64,000 bases of DNA from Closterium sp. Naga37s-1 (taxonomy: Eukaryota > Streptophyta > Zygnematophyceae > Desmidiales > Closteriaceae). The DNA is taken from NCBI GenBank assembly GCA_947471745.1, contig CANJKZ010000425.1, positions 972,501 through 1,036,500 of the forward strand, read 5' to 3'. A program made the translations under genes and the position numbers. The notes below the pieces were generated by a model. The model saw nothing but the letters and a program-made list of their open reading frames with translations. It did no database searches and was not told the DNA's origin. Below are positions 35,801-47,800 of the stretch, one piece after another. Position 1 is the first letter of the stretch; each line of letters opens with the position of its first letter.

Positions 35801-38800
35801 CACGTGTTCCTCCTCTCTCCTCTCGATTTTTGAGTCGACTCAAAAATCGACTCACTACACGTGTTCCTCCTCTCTCCTCTCGATTTTTGAGTCGACTCAA
35901 AAATCGACTCACTACAACGTGTTCCTCCTCTCTCCTCTCGATTTTTGAGTCGACTCAAAAATCGACTCACTACACGTTTCCTCCTCTCTCCTCTCGATTT
36001 TTGAGTCGACTCAAAAATCGACTCACTACACGTGTTCCTCCTCTCTCCTCTCGATTTTTGAGTCGACTCAAAAATCGACTCACTACACGTGTTCCTCCTC
36101 TCTCCTCTCGATTTTTGAGTCGACTCAAAAATCGACTCACTACACGTGTTCCTCCTCTCTCCTCTCGATTTTTGAGTCGACTCAAAAATCGACTCACTAC
36201 ACGTGTTCCTCCTCTCTCCTCTCGATTTTTGAGTCGACTCAAAAATCGACTCACTACACGTGTTCCTCCTCTCTCCTCTCGATTTTTGAGTCGACTCAAA
36301 AATCGACTCACTACACGTGTTCCTCCTCTCTCCTCTCGATTTTTGAGTCGACTCAAAAATCGACTCACTACACGTGTTCCTCCTCTCTCCTCTCGATTTT
36401 TGAGTCGACTCAAAAATCGACTCACTACACGTGTTCCTCCTCTCTCCTCTCGATTTTTGAGTCGACTCAAAAATCGACTCACTACACGTGTTCCTCCTCT
36501 CTCCTCTCGATTTTTGAGTCGACTCAAAAATCGACTCACTACACGTGTTCCTCCTCTCTCCTCTCGATTTTTGAGTCGACTCAAAAATCGACTCACTACA
36601 CGTGTTCCTCCTCTCTCCTCTCGATTTTTGAGTCGACTCAAAAATCGACTCACTACACGTGTTCCTCCTCTCTCCTCTCGATTTTGAGTCGACTCAAAAA
36701 TCGACTCACTACACGTGTTCCTCCTCTCTCCTCTCGATTTTTGAGTCGACTCAAAAATCGACTCACTACACGTGTTCCTCCTCTCTCCTCTCGATTTTTG
36801 AGTCGACTCAAAAATCGACTCACTACACGTGTTCCTCCTCTCTCCTCTCGATTTTTGAGTCGACTCAAAAATCGACTCACTACACGTGTTCCTCCTCTCT
36901 CCTCTCGATTTTTGAGTCGACTCAAAAATCGACTCACTACACGTGTTCCTCCTCTCTCCTCTCGATTTTTGAGTCGACTCAAAAATCGACTCACTACACG
37001 TGTTCCTCCTCTCTCCTCTCGATTTTTGAGTCGACTCAAAATCGACTCACTACACGTGTTCCTCCTCTCTCCTCTCGATTTTTGAGTCGACTCAAAAATC
37101 GACTCACTACACGTGTTCCTCCTCTCTCCTCTCGATTTTTGAGTCGACTCAAAAATCGACTCACTACAACGTGTTCCTCCTCTCTCCTCTCGATTTTTGA
37201 GTCGACTCAAAAATCGACTCACTACACGTGTTCCTCCTCTCTCCTCTCGATTTTTGAGTCGACTCAAAAATCGACTCACTACACGTGTTCCTCCTCTCTC
37301 CTCTCGATTTTTGAGTCGACTCAAAAATCGACTCACTACACGTGTTCCTCCTCTCTCCTCTCGATTTTTGAGTCGACTCAAAAAATCGACTCACTACACG
37401 TGTTCCTCCTCTCTCCCTCTCGATTTTTGAGTCGACTCAAAAATCGACTCACTACACGTGTTTCCTCCTCTCTCCTCTCGATTTTTGAGTCGACTCAAAA
37501 ATCGACTCACTACACGTGTTCCTCCTCTCTCCTCTCGATTTTTGAGTCGACTCAAAAATCGACTCACTACACGTGTTCCTCCTCTCTCCTCTCGATTTTT
37601 GAGTCGACTCAAAAATCGACTCACTACACGTGTTCCTCCTCTCTCCTCTCGATTTTTGAGTCGACTCAAAAATCGACTCACTACACGTGTTCCTCCTCTC
37701 TCCTCTCGATTTTTGAGTCGACTCAAAAATCGACTCACTACACGTGTTCCTCCTCTCTCCTCTCGATTTTTGAGTCGACTCAAAAATCGACTCACTACAC
37801 GTGTTCCTCCTCTCTCCTCTCGATTTTTGAGTCGACTCAAAAATCGACTCACTACACGTGTTCCTCCTCTCTCCTCTCGATTTTTGAGTCGACTCAAAAA
37901 TCGACTCACTACACGTGTTCCTCCTCCTCCTCCTCTCGATTTTTGAGTCGACTCAAAAATAATCGACTCACTACACGTGTTCCTCCTCTCTCCTCTCGAT
38001 TTTTGAGTCGACTCAAAAATCGACTCACTACACGTGTTCCTCCTCTCTCCTCTCGATTTTTGAGTCGACTCAAAAATCGACTCACTACACGTGTTCCTCC
38101 TCTCTCCTCTCGATTTTTGAGTCGACTCAAAAATCGACTCACTACACGTGTTCCTCCTCTCTCCTCTCGATTTTTGAGTCGACTCAAAAATCGACTCACT
38201 ACACGTGTTCCTCCTCTCTCCTCTCGATTTTTGAGTCGACTCAAAAATCGACTCACTACACGTGTTCCTCCTCTCTCCTCTCGATTTTTGAGTCGACTCA
38301 AAAAATCGACTCACTACACGTGTTCCTCCTCTCTCCTCTCGATTTTTGAGTCGACTCAAAAATCGACTCACTACACGTGTTCCTCCTCTCTCCTCTCGAT
38401 TTTTGAGTCGACTCAAAAATCGACTCACTACACGTGTTCCTCCTCTCTCCTCTCGATTTTTGAGTCGACTCAAAAATCGACTCACTACACGTGTTCCTCC
38501 TCTCTCCTCTCGATTTTTGAGTCGACTCAAAAATCGACTCACTACACGTGTTCCTCCTCTCTCCTCTCGATTTTGAGTCGACTCAAAAATCGACTCACTA
38601 CACGTGTTCCTCCTCTCTCTCCTCTCGATTTTTGAGTCGACTCAAAAATCGACTCACTACACGTGTTCCTCCTCTCTCCTCTCGATTTTTGAGTCGACTC
38701 AAAATCGACTCACTACACGTGTTCCTCCTCTCTCCTCTCGATTTTTGAGTCGACTCAAAAATCGACTCACTACACGTGTTCCTCCTCTCTCCTCTCGATT

Positions 38801-41800
38801 TTTGAGTCGACTCAAAAATCGACTCACTACACGTGTTCCTCCTCTCTCCTCTCGATTTTTGAGTCGACTCAAAAATCGACTCACTACACGTGTTCCTCCT
38901 CTCTCCTCTCGATTTTTGAGTCGACTCAAAAATCGACTCACTACACGTGTTCCTCCTCTCTCCTCTCGATTTTTGAGTCGACTCAAAAATCGACTCACTA
39001 CACGTGTTCCTCCTCTCTCCTCTCGATTTTTGAGTCGACTCAAAAATCGACTCACTACACGTGTTCCTCCTCTCTCCTCTCGATTTTTGAGTCGACTCAA
39101 AAATCGACTCACTACACGTGTTCCTCCTCTCTCCTCTCGATTTTTGAGTCGACTCAAAAATCGACTCACTACACGTGTTCCTCCTCTCTCCTCTCGATTT
39201 TTGAGTCGACTCAAAAATCGACTCACTACACGTGTTCCTCCTCTCTCCTCTCGATTTTTGAGTCGACTCAAAAATCGACTCACTACACGTGTTCCTCCTC
39301 TCTCCTCTCGATTTTTGAGTCGACTCAAAAATCGACTCACTACACGTGTTCCTCCTCTCTCCTCTCGATTTTTGAGTCGACTCAAAAATCGACTCACTAC
39401 ACGTGTTCCTCCTCTCTCCTCTCGATTTTTGAGTCGACTCAAAAATCGACTCACTACACGTGTTCCTCCTCTCTCCTCTCGATTTTTGAGTCGACTCAAA
39501 AATCGACTCACTACACGTGTTCCTCCTCTCTCCTCTCGATTTTTGAGTCGACTCAAAAATCGACTCACTACACGTGTTCCTCCTCTCTCCTCTCGATTTT
39601 TGAGTCGACTCAAAAATCGACTCACTACACGTGTTCCTCCTCTCTCCTCTCGATTTTTGAGTCGACTCAAAAATCGACTCACTACACGTGTTCCTCCTCT
39701 CTCCTCTCGATTTTTGAGTCGACTCAAAAATCGACTCACTACACGTGTTCCTCCTCTCTCCTCTCGATTTTTGAGTCGACTCAAAAATCGACTCACTACA
39801 CGTGTTCCTCCTCTCTCCTCTCGATTTTTGAGTCGACTCAAAAATCGACTCACTACACGTGTTCCTCCTCTCTCCTCTCGATTTTTGAGTCGACTCAAAA
39901 ATCGACTCACTACACGTGTTCCTCCTCTCTCCTCTCGATTTTTGAGTCGACTCAAAAATCGACTCACTACACGTGTTCCTCCTCTCTCCTCTCGATTTTT
40001 GAGTCGACTCAAAAATCGACTCACTACACGTGTTCCTCCTCTCTCCTCTCGATTTTTGAGTCGACTCAAAAATCGACTCACTACACGTGTTCCTCCTCTC
40101 TCCTCTCGATTTTTGAGTCGACTCAAAAATCGACTCACTACACGTGTTCCTCCTCTCTCCTCTCGATTTTTGAGTCGACTCAAAAATCGACTCACTACAC
40201 GTGTTCCTCCTCTCTCCTCTCGATTTTTGAGTCGACTCAAAAATCGACTCACTACACGTGTTCCTCCTCTCTCCTCTCGATTTTTGAGTCGACTCAAAAA
40301 TCGACTCACTACACGTGTTCCTCCTCTCTCCTCTCGATTTTTGAGTCGACTCAAAAATCGACTCACTACACGTGTTCCTCCTCTCTCCTCTCGATTTTTG
40401 AGTCGACTCAAAAATCGACTCACTACACGTGTTCCTCCTCTCTCCTCTCGATTTTTGAGTCGACTCAAAAATCGACTCACTACACGTGTTCCTCCTCTCT
40501 CCTCTCGATTTTTGAGTCGACTCAAAAATCGACTCACTACACGTGTTCCTCCTCTCTCCTCTCGATTTTTGAGTCGACTCAAAAATCGACTCACTACACG
40601 TGTTCCTCCTCTCTCCTCTCGATTTTTGAGTCGACTCAAAAATCGACTCACTACACGTGTTCCTCCTCTCTCCTCTCGATTTTTGAGTCGACTCAAAAAT
40701 CGACTCACTACACGTGTTCCTCCTCTCTCCTCTCGATTTTTGAGTCGACTCAAAAATCGACTCACTACACGTGTTCCTCCTCTCTCCTCTCGATTTTTGA
40801 GTCGACTCAAAAATCGACTCACTACACGTGTTCCTCCTCTCTCCTCTCGATTTTTGAGTCGACTCAAAAATCGACTCACTACACGTGTTCCTCCTCTCTC
40901 CTCTCGATTTTGAGTCGACTCAAAAATCGACTCACTACACGTGTTCCTCCTCTCTCCTCTCGATTTTTGAGTCGACTCAAAAATCGACTCACTACACGTG
41001 TTCCTCCTCTCTCCTCTCGATTTTTGAGTCGACTCAAAAATCGACTCACTACACGTGTTCCTCCTCTCTCCTCTCGATTTTTGAGTCGACTCAAAAATCG
41101 ACTCACTACACGTGTTCCTCCTCTCTCCTCTCGATTTTTGAGTCGACTCAAAAATCGACTCACTACACGTGTTCCTCCTCTCTCCTCTCGATTTTTGAGT
41201 CGACTCAAAAATCGACTCACTACACGTGTTCCTCCTCTCTCCTCTCGATTTTTGAGTCGACTCAAAAATCGACTCACTACACGTGTTCCTCCTCTCTCCT
41301 CTCGATTTTTGAGTCGACTCAAAAATCGACTCACTACACGTGTTCCTCCTCTCTCCTCTCGATTTTTGAGTCGACTCAAAAATCGACTCACTACACGTGT
41401 TCCTCCTCTCTCCTCTCGATTTTTGAGTCGACTCAAAAATCGACTCACTACACGTGTTCCTCCTCTCTCCTCTCGATTTTTGAGTCGACTCAAAAATCGA
41501 CTCACTACACGTGTTCCTCCTCTCTCCTCTCGATTTTTGAGTCGACTCAAAAATCGACTCACTACACGTGTTCCTCCTCTCTCCTCTCGATTTTTGAGTC
41601 GACTCAAAAATCGACTCACTACACGTGTTCCTCCTCTCTCCTCTCGATTTTTGAGTCGACTCAAAAATCGACTCACTACACGTGTTCCTCCTCTCTCCTC
41701 TCGATTTTTGAGTCGACTCAAAAATCGACTCACTACACGTGTTCCTCCTCTCTCCTCTCGATTTTTGAGTCGACTCAAAAATCGACTCACTACACGTGTT

Positions 41801-44800
41801 CCTCCTCTCTCCTCTCGATTTTTGAGTCGACTCAAAAATCGACTCACTACACGTGTTCCTCCTCTCTCCTCTCGATTTTTGAGTCGACTCAAAAATCGAC
41901 TCACTACACGTGTTCCTCCTCTCTCCTCTCGATTTTTGAGTCGACTCAAAAATCGACTCACTACACGTGTTCCTCCTCTCTCCTCTCGATTTTTGAGTCG
42001 ACTCAAAAATCGACTCACTACACGTGTTCCTCCTCTCTCCTCTCGATTTTTGAGTCGACTCAAAAATCGACTCACTACACGTGTTCCTCCTCTCTCCTCT
42101 CGATTTTTGAGTCGACTCAAAAATCGACTCACTACACGTGTTCCTCCTCTCTCCTCTCGATTTTTGAGTCGACTCAAAAATCGACTCACTACACGTGTTC
42201 CTCCTCTCTCCTCTCGATTTTTGAGTCGACTCAAAAATCGACTCACTACACGTGTTCCTCCTCTCTCCTCTCGATTTTTGAGTCGACTCAAAAATCGACT
42301 CACTACACGTGTTCCTCCTCTCTCCTCTCGATTTTTGAGTCGACTCAAAAATCGACTCACTACACGTGTTCCTCCTCTCTCCTCTCGATTTTTGAGTCGA
42401 CTCAAAAATCGACTCACTACACGTGTTCCTCCTCTCTCCTCTCGATTTTTGAGTCGACTCAAAAATCGACTCACTACACGTGTTCCTCCTCTCTCCTCTC
42501 GATTTTTGAGTCGACTCAAAAATCGACTCACTACACGTGTTCCTCCTCTCTCCTCTCGATTTTTGAGTCGACTCAAAAATCGACTCACTACACGTGTTCC
42601 TCCTCTCTCCTCTCGATTTTTGAGTCGACTCAAAAATCGACTCACTACACGTGTTCCTCCTCTCTCCTCTCGATTTTTGAGTCGACTCAAAAATCGACTC
42701 ACTACACGTGTTCCTCCTCTCTCCTCTCGATTTTTGAGTCGACTCAAAAATCGACTCACTACACGTGTTCCTCCTCTCTCCTCTCGATTTTTGAGTCGAC
42801 TCAAAAATCGACTCACTACACGTGTTCCTCCTCTCTCCTCTCGATTTTTGAGTCGACTCAAAAATCGACTCACTACACGTGTTCCTCCTCTCTCCTCTCG
42901 ATTTTTGAGTCGACTCAAAAATCGACTCACTACACGTGTTCCTCCTCTCTCCTCTCGATTTTTGAGTCGACTCAAAAATCGACTCACTACACGTGTTCCT
43001 CCTCTCTCCTCTCGATTTTTGAGTCGACTCAAAAATCGACTCACTACACGTGTTCCTCCTCTCTCCTCTCGATTTTTGAGTCGACTCAAAAATCGACTCA
43101 CTACACGTGTTCCTCCTCTCTCCTCTCGATTTTTGAGTCGACTCAAAAATCGACTCACTACACGTGTTCCTCCTCTCTCCTCTCGATTTTTGAGTCGACT
43201 CAAAAATCGACTCACTACACGTGTTCCTCCTCTCTCCTCTCGATTTTTGAGTCGACTCAAAAATCGACTCACTACACGTGTTCCTCCTCTCTCCTCTCGA
43301 TTTTTGAGTCGACTCAAAAATCGACTCACTACACGTGTTCCTCCTCTCTCCTCTCGATTTTTGAGTCGACTCAAAAATCGACTCACTACACGTGTTCCTC
43401 CTCTCTCCTCTCGATTTTTGAGTCGACTCAAAAATCGACTCACTACACGTGTTCCTCCTCTCTCCTCTCGATTTTTGAGTCGACTCAAAAATCGACTCAC
43501 TACACGTGTTCCTCCTCTCTCCTCTCGATTTTTGAGTCGACTCAAAAATCGACTCACTACACGTGTTCCTCCTCTCTCCTCTCGATTTTTGAGTCGACTC
43601 AAAAATCGACTCACTACACGTGTTCCTCCTCTCTCCTCTCGATTTTTGAGTCGACTCAAAAATCGACTCACTACACGTGTTCCTCCTCTCTCCTCTCGAT
43701 TTTTGAGTCGACTCAAAAATCGACTCACTACACGTGTTCCTCCTCTCTCCTCTCGATTTTTGAGTCGACTCAAAAATCGACTCACTACACGTGTTCCTCC
43801 TCTCTCCTCTCGATTTTTGAGTCGACTCAAAAATCGACTCACTACACGTGTTCCTCCTCTCTCCTCTCGATTTTTGAGTCGACTCAAAAATCGACTCACT
43901 ACACGTGTTCCTCCTCTCTCCTCTCGATTTTTGAGTCGACTCAAAAATCGACTCACTACACGTGACTCACTACGTGTTCTCCTCTCTCCTCTCGATTTTT
44001 GAGTCGACTCAAAAATCGACTCACTACACGTGTTCCTCCTCTCTCCTCTCGATTTTTGAGTCGACTCAAAAATCGACTCACTACACGTGTTCCTCCTCTC
44101 TCCTCTCGATTTTTGAGTCGACTCAAAAATCGACTCACTACACGTGTTCCTCCTCTCTCCTCTCTCCCCTCTCCCTCCCACCAGCAATGCGGACAACAAC
44201 AAGATCGACCTACAACTCCCGGACCTCTCAGCTTCAGCAGCCTCGGGCGCAATACACTACGTCTCCCTTATAAACAACGAGCTGGACGATACAGGCGGCA
44301 AGATCCGTCGAAAAACGCCCCAGTATCTAATGGACATGGTTACCAACAACTCCCTCCGCCTCTGGGGAAACCCCTTCTGCAATTTCACCCTTGTACTCCC
44401 CGCCCTCGCTCCTGCTTGTAACCGTTACAACGAGAAAATCCAGCCTCCAGTCTTCCTCCCTTCCCCTGGTGCCTCCCTTGACGATATTGTGTTCACCTCA
44501 GACCCTTTCTGTCCCTCTCACACCTGTGATCCGACCGCCGCCGCCGCTTACCCCAGCTTTTATGCCTACCGGGTTGCAGCGGCTTGTGTCTGTGCCAAGG
44601 CACTAAAAGTCTTTCTTAGGCTCGTTCACTCGCCGAATCTGTTCTTCTCTAAGACTCTAGCAACTGACCTGCAGCGGGGGTTGGAGGCGCAGTTTGGGTG
44701 GGAAACCGGGCAGTCATGGATTCGGCAGGTTCGGACGAAAAGGGACGGCTCTCAGCTGCTGGAGGTTTTGATTTTTCTGCCCGGCGGGCAGAAATGGACG

Positions 44801-47800
44801 GCTGCGATTGTGAATGCGGTGGTGATGAGGTTTGTGCGGCATAACGTCTCCATGGGGGTCAGCTTTGGGCCGTACCGGTTCGAAGGATTCACCTCTCCAA
44901 TCCCACGTGAGTGTTGCACAACCACGCATGTGTGTGCGTGTATGTGCAATCTGGTTGGGGTGGTAGGTGTGCTTGTTAGATCAAGGGGGTGGTGAGGTGA
45001 GGCGGATGCGGCATAATGTCTCCATGGGGGTCAGCTACGGGCTGTACCGGTTCGAAGGATTCACCTCCCCAATTCCACGTGAATCTCTTGCACAACCACG
45101 TAAGTGTTATCACACGGGTTGACTTTTGAGTCGACTCCAAATTCAACTCTGTAAGTGTTATCACACGCCCAGCTGTGTTTTTTGGCTGCTTGAAAACCTT
45201 TTGTCTTCTCTCAGATGGCTTGGCACAGAATTGTTATCATGTGGCTGTTGGGGGTGAGCAAGCTACCTCAAACAGAATTGGTCCACGCATACCAGACTTG
45301 TTGGCAAGACGCATCTCGCCTGCTCAGACAACCTTGCCCAATCTTTCCCCTCTGCTCTCCCTTTCTCCCTTTTGCTTTCCCTTTTCCCGTTTGCTCTCCC
45401 TCTCCCTTGCCTCTCTCCCATCTTCCCTTCCATCCCCACAGCGCCACCACTCAACGTCCCTCCTCCACCTCCTCCCGCCCCGTCCAAAACCTCCTCCATC
45501 CTCTTCCCAATCCTCTTCACCTCGCTCCTCCTCGTCATCCTCCTCCTCCTCTTCCTCTGCTGGCGATCCAACATCTGGGGAAGATCCAAGAGCACTCCCC
45601 CCTCTACAGTCACACTCACAACTCTCAAGATCCCAGGGTTGATGAAGGGAGACGAGTGGGAGATCACGATCAGTCCGTCGGATTCAAAGAGAATCAACGG
45701 CCGACAGACGTTCCTGGTGCATGGGGTTTGTTACTTCCAATACGACGATTTGATTGCGGCTACCGACCATTTCTCGCACGTGATTGGCCACGGGTCCTTT
45801 GCTGACGTGTACCTCGGGCACCTGGACGAAAGCCTGCTCCCGGAATCAGCTGCTGCGGGGAAAGACAAAGGGCAGGCGAACGGGCAGGTTGAAAAGAAGC
45901 CGGATGGCGCTCTAGGCAGTGGTGCTGCTGCCGCTGCTGATGCTGCTGCTGATGGTGCTGCTGAGATAGATTCCTCTCCTGCTGCTGGTGCTGCTGCTGG
46001 TGGTACCGACACAGAAGGTTCCTCCACCGCCTCTTCGACAATGAAAGAAGCGCCACTCAACTCGTCCCAAGGGACGCCAGTGGCAGTAAAGCGCGTGCGA
46101 GAAGCAGCCCTCCGCTCTGACTTCTCCCTCTCCACCTTCATCAACGAGATCAAGGTCCTCTCCTCCATCAGCCACCCCAACCTCGTACCCCTTATAGGCT
46201 TCTGCAGGGAAGCGCAGGAGCTCATGCTCGTCTACACCTACGCTCCAAACGGGTCCCTATTCGATAATCTCCACGGCGGGCTGAAGGAGCAAGGCGGGCT
46301 GAGGGACTGGGGGAGGAGGGTAGATGTGCTGGTGGGGGCGGCGAGAGGGTTGGAGTATCTGCACGGGGGGTTGGAGGTGCCGATTGTTCATTCGGATGTG
46401 AAGCCGGAGAATATTCTCATTGCTGCGTCTGGCGAGGGGTTGCTGTCGGATTTCGGGCTGAGTGAGTTCGTGCGGGAGGCGTCGGTGCACACTCCGGCTT
46501 CGACAATCGTCAGAGTGAAAGGATCCGTGGTGAGTGGGACTGTGGGATGTGGTGAGTTTGAGGGGTCTGTGGCGCATGGTCCAATACTCTGATTGCTGCA
46601 TCACGGGAAGGAATGCTGGTATGGGGGTTGAAATATTTACATTGGGGGTTGGATGTGCCGATAGTGCATGGGGATGTGAAGCCGGAGAATATTCTCATTG
46701 CTGCGTCGGGGGAGGGGTTGCTGTCGGATTTCGGGCTGAGTGAGTTCGTGCGGGAGGCGTCGGTGCACACTCCGGCTTCGACAATCGTCAAAGTGAAAGG
46801 ATCCGTGGTGAGTGGGAGGGTATGGTGAGTAGGAGGGGTCTGTTGGTGCATGGTTTAAATATTCTCATTGCTGCGTCGGGGTGCTGTCGGATTTCGGGCT
46901 GAGTGAGTTTGTGCGGGAGGCATCAGCGCACACCCCGGCCTCGACAATCGTCAGAGTGAAGGGATCCGTGGTGAGTGTCAGGATTGGTGGTGTGTGTGTG
47001 CCTCAAACACTCATCAACCGAAGTGCTAACTCCAAGTGCAATATGTACAGTCTCGGGATGATGGTATCCTCTCGGATACCATCTTCCCCTCTTCTCCCTC
47101 CCTCTCCACCTACCCAATCCAACCCTCCAGGGCTATGTGTGCCCTGAATGCTCGTCAACCGGGGTGCTCAACTCCAAGTGCGACGTCTACAGCCTTGGGA
47201 TCGTCGTGTTGTGCATCAAACTGTCTTCCTCTCTTCTCCTTCCCTCCACTCATGCCATTCCCCAACCCACCAGGGCTACGTGTGTCCCGAGTATTCATCA
47301 ACAGGAGTGCTCAACTCCAAGTGCGACGTGTACAGCCTTGGGATTGTCGTGTTGGAGACGCTCACGGGCCTGCCACCTCAGATAGAGGACCAGCACCTCG
47401 GGACCTCCACTCACATCCGCGACCTGGTAATGGGGGGGAGAGTGATTACTGGATAGTGTAGTTTCACAGTAACACTGCACAGGCTTGCCACCTCAGATAG
47501 AGGACCAGCACCTCGGGACCTCCACTCACATCTGCGACCTGGTAATGGGGAGGAGATGAGTTACTGGGTAGTGTAGTTAGTGGAGGGAGGAGTGGTTAAT
47601 CGGGTAGTGTACTCACCATAAAGCACACGTTTTGGTTTCAAGGTAATATACATCTGGTTATGAGGTAACACATAACCAGGTAGCACACATAACCAGGTAG
47701 CACACATCCGTGCTGAGCACACATCCGTGCTGAGCACACATCCGTGCTGAGCACACATCCGTGCTGAGCACACATCCGTGCTGAGCACACATCCACCCCC

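Noticed and set aside
20063-44163. CRISPR array (palindromic repeat plus spacer of similar size)
   Set aside because: All spacers are identical, there are no cas genes, and the array sits in a spliceosomal intron of a eukaryotic gene.
19976-44202. Open frames of up to ~3,370 codons on both strands across the 20-44 kb region
   Set aside because: They exist only because the 57-bp unit is a multiple of three and stop-free. They read the satellite and would be spliced out with intron 11.
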